Shown here piece by piece: positions 45,811 through 58,114 of a DNA stretch of 64,000 bases. Every line of letters begins with the position of its first letter. Position 1 is the stretch's first letter. The stretch spans positions 23,267,102-23,331,101 of the forward strand of contig OY755039.1 in NCBI GenBank assembly GCA_963576565.1, written 5' to 3'. The notes beneath the pieces are model-generated. The model made no database searches and was not told the DNA's origin. It worked only from the letters and a program-made list of their open reading frames with translations. Both the position numbers and the translations under genes were made by a program. Source of the DNA: Aspidapion aeneum (lineage: Eukaryota; Arthropoda; Insecta; Coleoptera; Brentidae).

Positions 45811-47420
45811 GTTTCGTCGCTAATCGGGAAAAAAAGTAGTTTTTGTTTCTCTCATATTTTTCCGTGGGTAGCTTGAAAGCTTAACCTCAGGGGGCCAAGA
45901 TCTAAAAGACACCTAATAAGTGTTGACAGTTAACTCTTTCGTCCTTATGGGACTCCTCAGAACACTGCTTGGCCAATGTGACACTCTTGCGAAGTTAATT
46001 ACATGGTTTTGTCTAATCCTGTGTAAATAGTGAGAAAACTTTCGCAAGAAGCGCCATCTACCGAGATACGAGAGAAACCAAAACAATAGCAGGCGAAAAT
46101 AAACTGCTATACATATCGATAAATGAAAAGATCGATTACAAATAAAAAGAAACAAACTAATCCGTGACCTACGACAGCTCTTTTGCTTTTCAGGCCAGAT
46201 CAACGCTAATTGCGTTTTACCCGCTATCAGACACGTGAGCGTCAGTCAGCGGAATTTTTAAGCCAAATAATACTAACAAATGTGAAATTTAGTACCCGTA
46301 AATTTAAAAATCAAACAAGTTTCGTGGCTAATCGGACAAAAAGGAGTTTTTGTTTCTCTTTTATTTTTCCGTGGGAAGCTTGAAAGCGTAACCTCACGGG
46401 GGTCCAAGATCTAATGGACACCTAATAAGTGTTGACAGTTAACTGTTTTGTCCTTTTGGGACTCCTCAGAACACTGCTTGGTCAATGTGACACTCTTGCG
46501 AATTTAATTACACGGTTTTGTCTAATCCTGTGTAAATAGTAAGAAAACTTTCGCAAGAAGCGCCATCTATCGAGATACGAGAGAAACCAAAACAAGAGCA
46601 GGCGAAAATAAACTGATATACATATCGATCAATGAAAAGATCGATTACAAATAAAAAGAAACAAACTAATCCGTGACCTACGACAGCCCTTCTGCCTTTC
46701 AGACCAGATCAACGCTAATTGCGTTTTTACCCGCTATCAGACACGTGAGCGTCAGTCAGCGGAATTTTTAAGCCAAATAATACCAACAAACGTGAAATTT
46801 AGTACCCGTGAATTTAAAAATCAAACAAGTTTCGTGGCTAATCGCGCAAAAAAAGTTTTTGTTTCTCTCATAATTGGCCGTGGGTAGCATGAAAGCTTAA
46901 ACTTACGAGGGTCCAATATCTAATGGACACCGAATAAGTATTGACAGTTAACTGTTTCGTCCTTATGGGACTCCTCAGAACACTGCTTGGTCAATGTGAC
47001 ACTCTTGCGAAGATAATTAGACGGTTTTGTCTCTAATCCTATGTAAATATTGAGAAAACTTTCGCAAGAAGCGTCCTCTACTGAGATACGAGAGAAACCA
47101 AAACAAAAGCAGGCGAAAATAAACTGCTATTCATATCGATCAATGAAAAGATCGATTCCAAATAAAAAGAAACAAACTAATCCGTGACCTACGACAGCTC
47201 TTCTGCCTTTGGTCAATGCGACACTCTTGCGAAGTTAATTAGACGGTTTTGTCTCCAGTCCTATGTAAATAGAAAATTTTCGCAAGAAACCAAAACAAAA
47301 GCAGGGGAAAATAAACTGCTATACATATCGATCAATGAAAAGATCGATTAGAAATAAAAAGAAACAAACTAATCCGTGACCTACGACAGCTCTTGTGCCT
47401 TTCAGGCCAGATCAACGCTG
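45811..47420 (+). repeat. Tandem array of a 510-bp satellite
   Basis: Units start gtttcgt(c/g)gctaatcg at 45811, 46319 and 46829 (periods 508 and 510). The third unit is cut after the gacagctcttctgccttt block and followed at 47212 by a shorter partial unit resuming at ggtcaatgcgacactcttgc. Fixed landmarks are ccgtgggtagcttgaaagc, ttatgggactcctcagaaca, acatatcgat and atccgtgacctacgacagc. The same family appears at 62119-63650. The frames in it are not conserved. Confidence 0.9.
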
Positions 47421-48449
47421 TTATATTTTTTTAGAATAAAAAGTCGTTGAAAAATTTTTGTATCGAATTAGAAAATCCCTATAGCCTTCTCTTTCAACCT
47501 TGTTTTTTAGTACTACGTAGGTAAAAAGTCCTGTAATTTAATTTCCGTACGACGTGTGTGTGTCTCTCACCTTGTAATTAGTTTCCAGTTCCGCTCGGCT
47601 GTTTGTCTCTGTATAGGATCGGGAAACATTAAAGGGTGATAAGGCAAAGTATTTCTCGTTTTCCCAAGAGACAAGATTAAAAGGAATTCCGGTTATCTAC
47701 TGATTGGCTCCGCAGTGATTTTAAAATAAGGTGCTACAGCTATATCAAAGGGGCGCGCATAATTTGTATAAATTCAAAGTATAGGTATAGTTTTTGCAAA
47801 GTCACTTGAAAAACTCCTAATACGGGGTCCTATCGATTTCATGAAATTTTGCTTCATTCTGCCCTTCAAAAGTTATCCAAATTCATATAACATCTTCCTG
47901 GTATAATTTCAACCCTACCGACAGAGAAGAGGCGCAGCTTTTTGCGGTCCGACCACAAAGTGTTTGTTTTCCAACCGACCGAGCCCAGGTGGATGGACGG
48001 CACCTCCTTGGCAGATTTTTTTGAGATGCGCTTTTAATTGCTTTCGGGTGAGCTTTTCGGGACCCCTTTAGTCGGCGGTATACAGAGTTAGAAAATAAAT
48101 CAGTGTCGTTCCTGTAGGTATAGGAATAGAAAGTTTTATTGTCTATTTTTATTTCTTTAGTTTACGCCATAATTAAATGACATAATTTTAAGTATATCTA
48201 CCGCCGCCCATGTCACTTTCTATAAAGGATATGCCGATGGTCGGCTTTTATCTTTGTTCAACTGACTTTGCAAAAACTATAGAAATAAAAGCTTAAAAAT
48301 ATTTAGTAGAAATGATAAAGCAAAGAACCTGTTATCGAATAAAAAAAATTGTAGAAAACTAAACTAAAAAATATAATTTATTTAAACGTAAAATGTTGAA
48401 ACCGTAAATAGTTCACTGATCTACCGGTAGAAGACGCTGTCAACTGTGC
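47421..48449. other. No gene seen
   Basis: Mixed-composition spacer with a somewhat GC-richer stretch at 47900-48070. No recognisable domain or partner repeat. Confidence 0.3.
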
Positions 48450-48525
48450 CAGCTTAGGGTCACTGCATCCAGGAAGCCTGGCGTACGTCTTCTTGATGGA
48501 GTGACCCTAGGCCAGCAGTGGCCGC
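48450..48525. repeat. Hairpin repeat H, copy 2
   Basis: ttagggtcactgcatccagg begins the left arm. The right arm is cttcttgatggagtgaccct, so the block folds into one long imperfect hairpin (tagggtcact with agtgacccta pair perfectly). The left arm is nearly identical to that at 30447-30470; the right arms differ but both still pair. Confidence 0.6.
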
Positions 48526-48780
48526 AGAAAAAGAAGGCCATTGAAGTATAATGTTCCAAAATTATATTCTGGTTTTTGTACAATTTAACCTGAAGATTGT
48601 TTTTTTTTCATTTTAATTTTTTTCGACGTTTTGCCGTCAGCTGAATTTCTAGACTTGATTTTTGCCCTTAAGGCCTAAGGGGAGCTTATTTAGGTAAAAA
48701 TAAGAAGTAAGAATAGCACAGGATATAAAACATACGGACAGTGGCCTCCACCGGGAAGAATAAAATAAAAAAAAGGTCCA

Positions 48781-50605
48781 ATGACAATCCATCTTGACAC
48801 TGATGAGATTACAGATCCTCAAGAGATAGCACACTGTTTTTGGTTCTATTTCTCAAACAGTGTTGAAGAACTGCTTCGTACTCAGAGGTTCACAGAGGAA
48901 CATAATGGAACATCTCCGGCAAGAATCAAAAATTGAATTAACCTCTGCACTTAAACAATTTTAAAAAAAGAAAGCATGCTGTTGTTTGTTTGCTCTACAT
49001 CATGTCTGGTATTCTGTTTGTGTTCCTCTCTGTCGCATACTTAATGTATCGTTCCAAACCGGAACTTTTCCAGACAAAGTAAAACTTGGCTTTGTGGTGC
49101 CACTGCTTAAAAAGGGTAATTCTGAACTTATGGAAAATTATAGATCTATTACAGGTTTATTTTCTATTTCAAAATTTATTTTCTATTTCAAAATTGTTTG
49201 AGAAAGTGGCTGTAAACCGACTCCATTCATTTATAAACCGTAATAATCTTTTGTCAAACTCTCAACATGGCTTCAGGAAAAACTTTTCCACTACAACAGC
49301 CGCATTTAATTCAATTCAATTTATTTATGATGCTCTGGATGTCAACAATTTTACTATAGCGATATTCCTAGATCTTACTAGTGCTTTTGATTGTGTTTCT
49401 ATAAATTTACTCATAAAAAATTTAAAGACGTGAGAATTCGTGGTAAACCAAACGAATGGTTCAGAGACATTTTATCAAACCGCAAAATTGTTGTCAATGG
49501 CTATCTAAAGAATCAAGTCTGAAGTTCGGTGTTCCTCAAGGTAGTGTACTTGCCCCATTAGCCTTCATTTTGTTTATAAATGATATGATCACTTACATTT
49601 TAAAGCACTGCAAAAATATCAAAATTTTTTATGCTGATGACTCTACTATAACTATACTATAAAATTTATTTAATGAATGGTGTTAAAAAATAGATAGAAT
49701 CCTAGTAAAACACTTACTTAACCTTTTACAAAAGAAAACAACGACCCAAACTCAAGCTGTTTCTAAATGGAAATAGAAAAATTAGGAACCTGCATTTTTG
49801 GGACTTAAACTTGATGAAAAACTAACATGGAAAAAACATTGCGATTTTGTAACTGGGAAGCTTAACTACACTTTTTTTGCAATTATCAATCTAAAAATTA
49901 TTCATCATCAGAAACAACTAATAAATATCTATTATTCACTAGGTTACAGTCATATAAAATATTAAGTACTTTTCTGGGGACAAAGTAAAGACCAATGATT
50001 ATACAACTGTTGTGTATTCATTGTAAAGACTTTAGAAGAATATTAATTTTACAAAAGATAATTTTGCGGACCATTTTTTGAATAAATCCTTTCGAATCAT
50101 GTAGACCAGTGTTTGAAGAAAACAATATTTGAACAGCACCTGACATTTTAATTTATGAAGCTGCAAACTTTGTAAGATGAAATGTGTGCAAATTTCCTTG
50201 AGTCATAGCACTCTTCACTAAAAGTCCCTACTGTTTTTGTTCCACTGTTTACAATTCTCTGCCAAAGGCTGTTACTGATACTGATGAAGAAATTTCAGAC
50301 AGAACTAAGGAAATATTTAGTATCAAAAAGTCACTACTTTGTAAAATAATTTTTTAATTCAAGAGGTGGTTAGCTCCAGGCATGTTGGTGTAGATTACTC
50401 TACCTACGGTTTTTAGTTAATTTCATTAGGTTTTAGAATAAATTTATATTATCAACAAATAATATTAATATTTTTATTTTATAACTTTAGTTTTAGTGCA
50501 CTCAGTGCGATTTTCATACTTTGTAGCACTTTACATTCAAACTTTTTCTTATGTGAAAATATATTTACTATCAAATGGCAATAAAGAAAACTTAAAACTT
50601 AAAAC
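48781..50605 (+). pseudogene. Jockey/CR1-like LINE fragment
   Basis: Translation across shifted frames gives the pre-RT segment (DEITDPQEIAHCF, FSNSVEELL), then reverse transcriptase pieces: FPDKVKLGFVVPLLKKG, KLFEKVAVNRLHSFI, SQHGFRKNFSTTTAA, FLDLTSAFD, KFGVPQGSVLAPLAF and FYADDST (about 49628). Later parts (FLGLKLDEKLTWKKH-like, 49797-49850) are heavily damaged. The 3' end is probably the ggcaataaagaaaact stretch and following A-rich repeats near 50575-50605. The endonuclease is missing. This copy differs from the one at 38440-40303. Confidence 0.8.
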
Positions 50606-51006
50606 CGGTATATTAGTGAACCATTTCTACACTGTACGGTTTTTACGTCTTATATTTCTATAAATGGTGTCCTATAAGTTCAGTTTAATACAATTTTTGT
50701 TTATACTAATTTCAATAATTACGGCTAGGCTAGGCTTTAAACTTCTTCAAAACTTCTAGCCGGCTTTTCTTTGGATGCACTCATGAAAAAAAATTGAATT
50801 GGAACACCCAGTATAATACCGAACTTTCGAAACTGATTCTGTTTATCTTCAAGACTTTGGTTTAAACATTTTAGTTGATTCGCTTTTTTGCTATTATGCT
50901 TATATTTCTGAATATTGTATAATTATGAAAATTATAAAAAATAAAATAATCAGTGACCCTCATTTTTAGCCACCATGGGATTTAAATATCATGTATCCAA
51001 GTATTA
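50606..51006. other. No gene seen
   Basis: AT-rich sequence downstream of the LINE. Confidence 0.3.
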
Positions 51007-51030
51007 AATAAATGGATCCATGACGGATCA
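51007..51030 (+). repeat. Solo terminal sequence of family G
   Basis: aataaatggatccatgacgg followed by atca; matches the ends of the element at 60804-61463. The homology stops after about 24 bp, so only the tip is shared. Confidence 0.6.
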
Positions 51031-52808
51031 GGAGTCCAATTCTTGGATCACTGGAATTTTTTGTAGTATTCGAGTAAAATTCGAATGGGGGTTTCGAGTA
51101 TTCAAAAAAATTGTTATTTTTGAATGCCACTGGAACGCCATTTCCGTGTACGACTTTTTTTTTCGACTAAACTACTTGGCAACGCTGTTTTCGTATAATT
51201 TTGAACAATATACCGCTGCACGGTGGAATGGCTCTGTGTTACATGTTGGACATTGTAATAGTTGCTTTATTTCGTTTTAAGAAAGTTTTTTGAAAAATTT
51301 TGTCCATACAATTATTATACAGGCTGACAGTAAAAAGTTCCTAAATTGAAAAAATACAAGGAAAATTTATACTATATTATAAATTAAGTAACACAAAACT
51401 TTATAGACATTTTATTATTATTTTTTATTACGGTATTAGGGTAAATGGTGCATTATATTTGCTATATATTTTCATTATTGGTGAGTTTATACCTATATAA
51501 AGAATACCAAGTTTTTTTTTATTTCTTTTTATAAAAGGTCTTTTAAAAAATCGCCCAGGAACGCCCGTTAAACTGTTTATAAAATCTAATAAAAGAAGAT
51601 GTCTACTATCATAATCTAAAAAGATTGGCTGCCCCTAGCTGCCAACTTTTAAGAAAATATCGATTTAATTTGGAGTATACTTTAAAAATCAAGAATTTTG
51701 TGGGAAAATACGAATCAATACAAAAAATTCATAATAATTAAGTTAACTTCAATTGTATTTATTTTTTTGTTTTAAATTCCGTTTAATGCATTTTACTTTA
51801 ATGCGTTAAGTGTCAAACTTGCTAGATAGAAGAACTTAATAATTTCATTGCGTAACTATGACCTCCATTCCCTAAATAAAAAATAACAAAATACCTACTA
51901 GGCCGTGGATCACCCATGGTACACCCATGTTTTACTCTTGGTTTGTGTGTTAAAGTAGAATCTAAAAAAATAGTTTAAAATATGGATTTAAAAAATGTGT
52001 AATAAATTAAACAGTTTACAAAATTTTGAGTGACAATAATGTTATTTCTTGTGATCATAAGAAAGCTATAGAATGTTTACTTCACCAATTTAATATTCCA
52101 AAAAAAAGACCTTGTTCCATTTTCTGTAAAATTACGTTAGTTTTGTCACAAACTATATTCTAAATGGAATGCTCCTTCTAGAACATCCTCAAAATTTTTT
52201 CAACAAAATGCCTTATAGTTAAGTCAACCAATGTCCGTAAATAAAAGAAAGAAGAGCAATATTCTGCATGGAAGATCCATTGCCGTCTATTCCACCATCA
52301 TTTTTAAGTTTATCTGACCATTAGAAATCAAGCAAAACAAAGTACCTCACAGAATACCCGCAGGACCATATCAAATTTGTTGCAAAATAAACTAATATTA
52401 AAATTTGTCCACCATCTTGAATATTTATGAAATGTCAGTTGTGACAATAAATTTGCTAAGTATTATGCCTTTCCAAAATGACTACAATTATAAAAATTGG
52501 ACAAAATTTTTTAAAGAATATGTCAAAGACTCATTTTTCATGATAACAAATTATTAATTTATAAAAAAAAAATTCTAATAAAACCCCAATGTCCTCCTTT
52601 CCAAAAACTTTGAAACGAAAAAATTAGGTGATATTTAAGTAAAGTTATGGGCATTTTAAGAAAATATGTTTTTGTAAAACACACTATAATTTTGGGCCGC
52701 CCTATATATGGTTTTAGTTGTGCAAAGCAATTAATTTTTTCAAATATAAGGCGTCACGCTTTATACAATATTACGGTGTGTAATATAAGTCATTCCTAAG
52801 TTTTCCAG
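51031..52808. other. No convincing gene
   Basis: The 86-codon frame 51020-51280 starts in the family G end and has no domain. The remainder is AT-rich, with short conserved phrases (cgcccgttaaac near 51566) resembling the flank of the 35.9-kb repeat (aacgggcgtccg at 35525, inverted). Confidence 0.3.
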
Positions 52809-52834
52809 ATTGAAAGTACCAAGTAAAAAACCTC

Positions 52835-53049
52835 ATGTTCAACCGTTCCCATAAGCCCGTTCCACTGTGCGTCGGTATGTGTATTAAAACTTGCCGCGAT
52901 GAAGTAAGGTTGACAGTAAACCCATTACCGCCACTGTTTAAAAATAAATCGCATGGATATTACAGATATCACGGTTCGGTCCGCTTTGAATATGTTATGC
53001 CCGATATGTGTTTGTTTAAACAAAGGAAGGTCTCTTTTATTTTTATAAC
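52835..53049 (+). CDS. Possible coding exon, unrecognised
   Basis: A frame of 71 codons from an ATG at 52835 reaches a strong splice-donor-like acg|gtaagt at 53049/53050. A tttccag acceptor-like site ends at 52808, but the frame has a TGA at 52811-52813, so only a first coding exon starting at the ATG would work. Composition is richer in G and C and in Cys, His, Arg and Tyr than neighbouring chance frames. I recognise no domain, and no partner exon was found. It may well be a chance frame or part of an unidentified element. Confidence 0.2.
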
Positions 53050-53068
53050 GGTAAGTACCAAATTATAG

Positions 53069-53858
53069 TCATGGAAATTCGGGGCCTAGGGGCATCTAAC
53101 CTCTTTAGAAAGTGTGGAAATTTGGGGGTGAAATTCGAAGTTGAATTTTGAGACTGCTTAAGAAAACAAATAAACTTCATAAGTATTCTGAAGGGGTCTT
53201 GAACTTAAGGCTTTGTTTGTATTGAGTGGTTTGTCTTTGAAGAACTTTCATACATCCTTGCTATGACAAAAATTTAAACAAGCATTAACGGAGGGGTTTT
53301 CACCAAAACTTTTGGAGTGTATGTAGGATAGAAACAATTTAATTTCTTGCTCCCAGTATTTTTTTCTCAGTTTATTTCGAATAAAAATGTTAAAATTTGT
53401 TCAAAAGCCGTTTTTTTTTTCTTTTATGCCTTTGCCTGTCAATTAACTCCAATTAAAAACTGTTGAAGTCTAAAGCGGTTCTCACACGATCAGTATGTAC
53501 ATTATTTTTGTAGATATCTTTGTTTGTCAAAAGCTATAAACAAAGACGTATAAAAGTCCGGGCAGTAATACTAATCCTGCGGGGTCCGCTCAATGGAAAA
53601 ACTGTTTTTGTTACAGGTTTGTCAGTAATGACAAATGACATCAAGATCCTTTTTGAGGTGTGAAGCAGTTTTTGCCAAGCATTCCTGATACAACGATGAT
53701 CCTACTAGAAGTATTCAGATGCAAATAGTGATTTGTTCACTTTTACAGAACTTCTTTAATTAAAATATAAATAAAATAAAAATAAGTTTACTGTAATTTT
53801 ATTGTAAAAAAATACCACATCATTTTTTAATGTTTCAGATTCAGAGGATTTAGGGAAC
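53069..53858. other. No gene seen
   Basis: AT-rich. No repeat partner found in the window. Confidence 0.3.
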
Positions 53859-54133
53859 CAGTGGCGTATCTAGACCGTGATCTTCGGAGGGGTAATTTAG
53901 TCAAACAGCACATACTTGCTAAATAGGAGCGCATATTTTCTGTGTTACTCTACAAATTTAGGCCATTTAGTTAATTATACACAAATATCACTAAGGGTGG
54001 TCCGCGGTCGGCAATAATAAAGATAGTTTAATGCGTCGCAGGCAAAAGCGGTGAATTTTTGTGGAAAAATCCTTACGTTTTACCAATTTGGGGGGGAGGG
54101 GGGGAGGTAATTACCCCCCTGTATACGCCGGTG
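53859..54133. mobile_element. hAT-like MITE
   Basis: 275 bp with short inverted ends cagtggcgtat / complement of caccggcgtatac. The flanks are tagggaac and aagggaac, a 7-of-8 match to the 8-bp duplication that hAT elements make. No transposase. Loosely similar cagtggcgta or tagtgacgta ends occur near 18528 and 27163. Confidence 0.65.
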
Positions 54134-55043
54134 AAGGGAACACAAGAGTTTTTTATTCTCACAAATTGTTTAAAAAATTAATTCATATATTATATAAGTA
54201 GGTACTTATTATGTACTTTGAAATGTAAATAAAGAAAAATATTGCTTTTATATTTTATATTTTTGGCTAAGTTATAAAATGTTTAAAAAAAGACGGAAAC
54301 TTGTTGAAGTATAAGATTAGGTTTGTTTATTTACATGCAGGGGATTTATATTTTTTTTACATGGAGCAATAATTGTGCCCTTATATTATCCAAAAATTAA
54401 GCAAAATAAGACAAAGCCGTACCCAGGGGGGATCAAGGGGATCACTCCAACTCTCCGAAATATTCGATGAAGTGTGTTAAAAGACTGACATAAGATAAAA
54501 TTTAATAAACATTAACATGAAAAAATAGAAACTAAGGGACCATTCTTAAATTACCTAACGTGCATGGAGGAGGGGGGAGTTAGCCTTACGTTACACTCAG
54601 TGATTCTTTTATGTAGTTTTTCTTGAAAATTCGAAGGTGGGTCAAAACACCTTTAATTTTTGTGTTGCATATTTTAAGAATATTGCCTTTAAAACTTTAA
54701 AAAACTAACATCGGTAAATATTTTCTAAGCCTATTTTTAATTTTCCTTTATTTAGGTATATACCTATTTAAGGAGCTGTTAAGTCTTAAGAAAAAGTATA
54801 TTAACCAAAAAATTTATAAATTAATAACGAAAAATTTCAGGATTTTTAACTCCCTCCACATTTCCAAGAAAAAACAAATTGAAAAACATTGAGTGTCACA
54901 AGGATAAATCCCCCCTTCGCCTCGTCAGGCCCTTTTAATGCCATTAGGCGTGCCGAATCGCTTCTTTTTTCAGAAGGCCTCCCAATTTTCTTTTTAAATA
55001 AAGCAAAATTAAGCACATTATTCAAAATATATTAAAGTAAACG
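54134..55043. other. No gene seen
   Basis: AT-rich sequence with a gccgtacccaggggggatca phrase near 54417 that resembles a DNA transposon end. No partner found. Confidence 0.3.
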
Positions 55044-55381
55044 CAGGGCCTTTGCAAACAGCACGGTTTGCCGCGCGCGATATATCGCGCCGCATCCCCT
55101 GAGTGCTCGCCTACTACACGGTTCACGGTATATCGTGCGAAACTTGTTATGGACTGCGCGCCCTGAATAAAAACTATGCAATAAAAATATCGTGGTGTGT
55201 GCTACAAATAATTTTTTCCTAATGGCGTTCAAAAGTCAGGCGACACGAATTCGCTCGGCCAGTGGGCAACACCGCATTTAACTGTATGACAAATTTGGGA
55301 TTTTTGGCCGTTGCGATATCGCGTACGATTCGTCGCGCGCGGCAAGTCGTGCCGTTACTGACTTGTGTGCAAACGTCCTTA
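55044..55381. mobile_element. GC-rich inverted-repeat MITE
   Basis: Left end (cctttgcaaacagcacggtt, gccgcgcgcg, atatatcgcgc) and right end (gcgatatcgcg, cgcgcgcggcaag, cgtgccgtt, gtgtgcaaacg) are inverted copies of about 55 bp. The ends are strongly GC-rich. No clear target duplication. The minus-strand frames here are chance. Confidence 0.6.
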
Positions 55382-55412
55382 GACAAAGAAACTTGTCTAA
55401 GGGTGAAGGGTT

Positions 55413-57472
55413 GTCTACGCTGGGAATAAGACAATTCGCCGCGGCCGATTCGCCGCGGGCCGATTCGCCGCGGGGACAATTCGCCGCCGGCCGATTTGCC
55501 GCGGGGACAATTCGCCGCGATATTTTTTGTTTTATGACATTATCATTTATTATTTAGCTTGACTTCATATAATATATTTTTTATTTGTCTGATCATAACT
55601 TTTTTCAAACTTTTCCAACTAGGTATTTGGTGGTTAGTATTCAATAAAAAAATTTTTTTTTGAAAAATAATTAAAATGGCGGATCCAAAATGGTGGATTT
55701 TCCCATTTATGAACCAATATGCATGAAATTCGGAACTTTAGGGTGTTTTAGGTCGCTGATTGTGACTTCTAACTTAAACTTTAAAAAAATCAAAATGGCG
55801 GATTCAAAATGGCGGACTTTTCCATTTATGAACCAATATGCATCAAATTCGGAACTTTGGAGTGCTTCAGGTCGCTGATTATGATTTCTAACGTAAACTT
55901 TTAAAAAAATCAAAATGGCGGTTCTAAAATGGCGGACTTTTCCATTTATAAACCGATTTGCATCAAACTCGGATTATTATTTCTAACTTAAACTGGAAAA
56001 AATCAAAATGGCGGATCCAAAATGGCCGATTTTTCCATTTATGAACGGATTTGCAGCAAACTCGGAACATTCAGATCTTTCAGGTCGCTAATAATTATTT
56101 TAACTTAAATTTAAAAAAATCAAAATGGTAGATCAAAAATGGCGGACTTTTCCATTTATGAACCAATATGCATCAAATTCGGAATTTTGAGATCTTTCAG
56201 GTCGCTGATAATTATTTTTAACTTAAATTTAAAACGAAATAAAATGACGGATTCAAAATGGCGGACTTTTCCATTTATGAACCAATATGCATCAAATTCA
56301 GGTCGCTAATTATGATTTATTTTCTAACTTAAACCTTAAAAAAAAATAAAATGGCAGATCTACAATAGCGCACTTTGTTATTTATAAACCGATTTGACTC
56401 AAACTTGAAACATCGCGGCACTTAAAGTAACTAAATTCAATTTTTGACTAAAATTAATAAACATGAAAATGGCGGATGACTCAAACTTGAAACTTTGCAG
56501 TGTTTAAGGTCAATCACTAGCTACAGTTTTCGACCGAGGTTTTAAAAAAGGATCCCAGTTTGATGCAAATCGGTTTATAAATGGGAAAAGTCCGCCATTT
56601 TAGATCCGCCGTTTTGTTTTTTTTTAAATTTAAGTGAAAAATATTTATCAGCGACCTAAAAGATTGCATAGTTCCGAATTTGATGCATATTGGTTCATAC
56701 ATGGGAAAAGCCGCCATTTTGGATCCGCCATTTTGATTTTTTTTAGTTTTAGTAAAAAATAATAATCAGCGACCTTAAAGATCGCCAAGTTCCGAGTTTA
56801 ATGCAAATCGGTTTATAAATGGGAGAATCCGCCATTTTGGAGAGTCCATTTTGTTTTTTTTAAGTTTAAGTTAGAAATCGTAATCAGCGACCTGAAAGAC
56901 CCCAAAATTCCGAATTTGAAGCATATTGGTTCATAAATAGGAAAGTCCGCCATTTTGGATCCGCCATTTTGATTTTTTTTTAAGTTTAAGTTAGAAGTCA
57001 TAATCAGCTACCTAAAACACCTTAAAGTTTTGAATTTGATGTATATTGGTTCATAAATGAAAAAGTCCGCCATTTTTGATAAGCCATTTTAATTTTTTTT
57101 AGTTTAAGTTAAAAATAATAATCAGCGACCTGAAAGATCGCAAACTTCCGAGTTTGATGCATATTAGTTCATAAATGGGAAAATCCACCATTTTGGATCC
57201 GCCATTTTATTTATTTTTCAAAAAAAAATAAAAATTTTAATTGAATGTTAACCACCAAATACCTAGTTGGAAAAGTTTGAAAAAAGTTATGATCAGACAA
57301 ATAAAAAATATATTATATGAAGTCAAGCTAAATAAAAAATGATAATATCATAAAACAAAAAATCTCGCGGCGAATTGTAACCGTGACGAATCGGCCGGCG
57401 GCGAATTGTCTCCGCGGCGAATCGGCCCGCGGCGAATCGGCCGCGGCGCATTGTCCCCTACCCGTCTACGCT
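55413..57472. mobile_element. Word-repeat inverted element F with minisatellite arms
   Basis: The 9-mer gtctacgct at 55413-55421 and 57464-57472 looks like a target duplication. The outer 80 bp at each end is built of gacaattcgccgcgg and ccgattcgccgcgg words. About 130 bp of ordinary inverted repeat follows (ttgttttatgac, tttagcttgacttcatata, ccaactaggtatttggtggtta). The inner arms are tandem units of about 115-120 bp with tccaaaatggcggactttt, ccatttatgaaccaatatgc and ttcaggtcgctgat; about six face one way (55670-56400) and six the other (56540-57220). No coding capacity. The 9-bp duplication and long ends suggest a Mutator-like non-autonomous element. Confidence 0.8.
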
Positions 57473-57684
57473 AGCGACACATTTGGCTACTGGTGCAATT
57501 AGTAATGCGCGTTGAAGTGTAAACTTCTTTAGGCGCATTTAGCAGTTTTTGTGGGTACTGAATTGAACTGAGCCGTCAGGCTCGGCTATGTAACGCTTAT
57601 TCGGGTGAAGTCGACTCGAGTCTACTAACTGTGAGAGGAACATTCAGCGAGGGATATGATGATGCAGATGAAGGCCAGTATTAT
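57473..57684. other. No gene seen
   Basis: Short spacer of mixed composition before the 58-bp repeat. Confidence 0.3.
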
Positions 57685-57742
57685 TAATTTCGCCTTGTTG
57701 AAGTTTACACTTCTGCCGTGTGGTTTTAAGCACACACAATTT
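57685..57742. repeat. 58-bp conserved dispersed repeat, copy 2
   Basis: Near-identical partner of 1063-1120, same orientation. Confidence 0.7.
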
Positions 57743-57892
57743 CTAACTGATTTGTTTTTAGTAAAGGTGCTATTTTTAAGGCCAGAATAAATTCTACGGA
57801 TAGGAAAAGAATTTGGATATTAAAAATATATTAAAAATATATTAATTTTAATCATGTTCCTAAAATCAAGGTTTGTAGGGCATGTCGGTCAG

Positions 57893-57968
57893 AAATTGCG
57901 TTTAACGCCCTCGGCGTGTAAAAAAATTCTGGCTTGGCGGGTCTAATTTTTACACCACGGGCGTTAAA
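57893..57968. repeat. Hairpin-forming repeat
   Basis: Arms 57893-57924 and 57941-57968 share tgcgtttaacgccc, gtgtaaaaa and att. The left flank (catgtcggtcagaaatt) recurs at 59190-59215 (catgctggtcagaaatt, then gcatttaatgcccttggcg), so a second partial copy lies there. Possibly the tip of a MITE. Confidence 0.6.
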
Positions 57969-58114
57969 CGCATACCACGCCTGCAACTGCTCATAATAAT
58001 ACTCTCTATTTTGTAAATAGTAAAGAAGTTTTAATTCTTCTCTAATTTTAAGAATGGTTTTTTTTTCAGATATAATTATATATTTGAGACAACTTAAGCG
58101 TTTGAGGTGAATTA

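Noticed and set aside
46000..46300. Frame in the satellite as a gene
   Set aside because: Frame is not kept open in the other tandem units.
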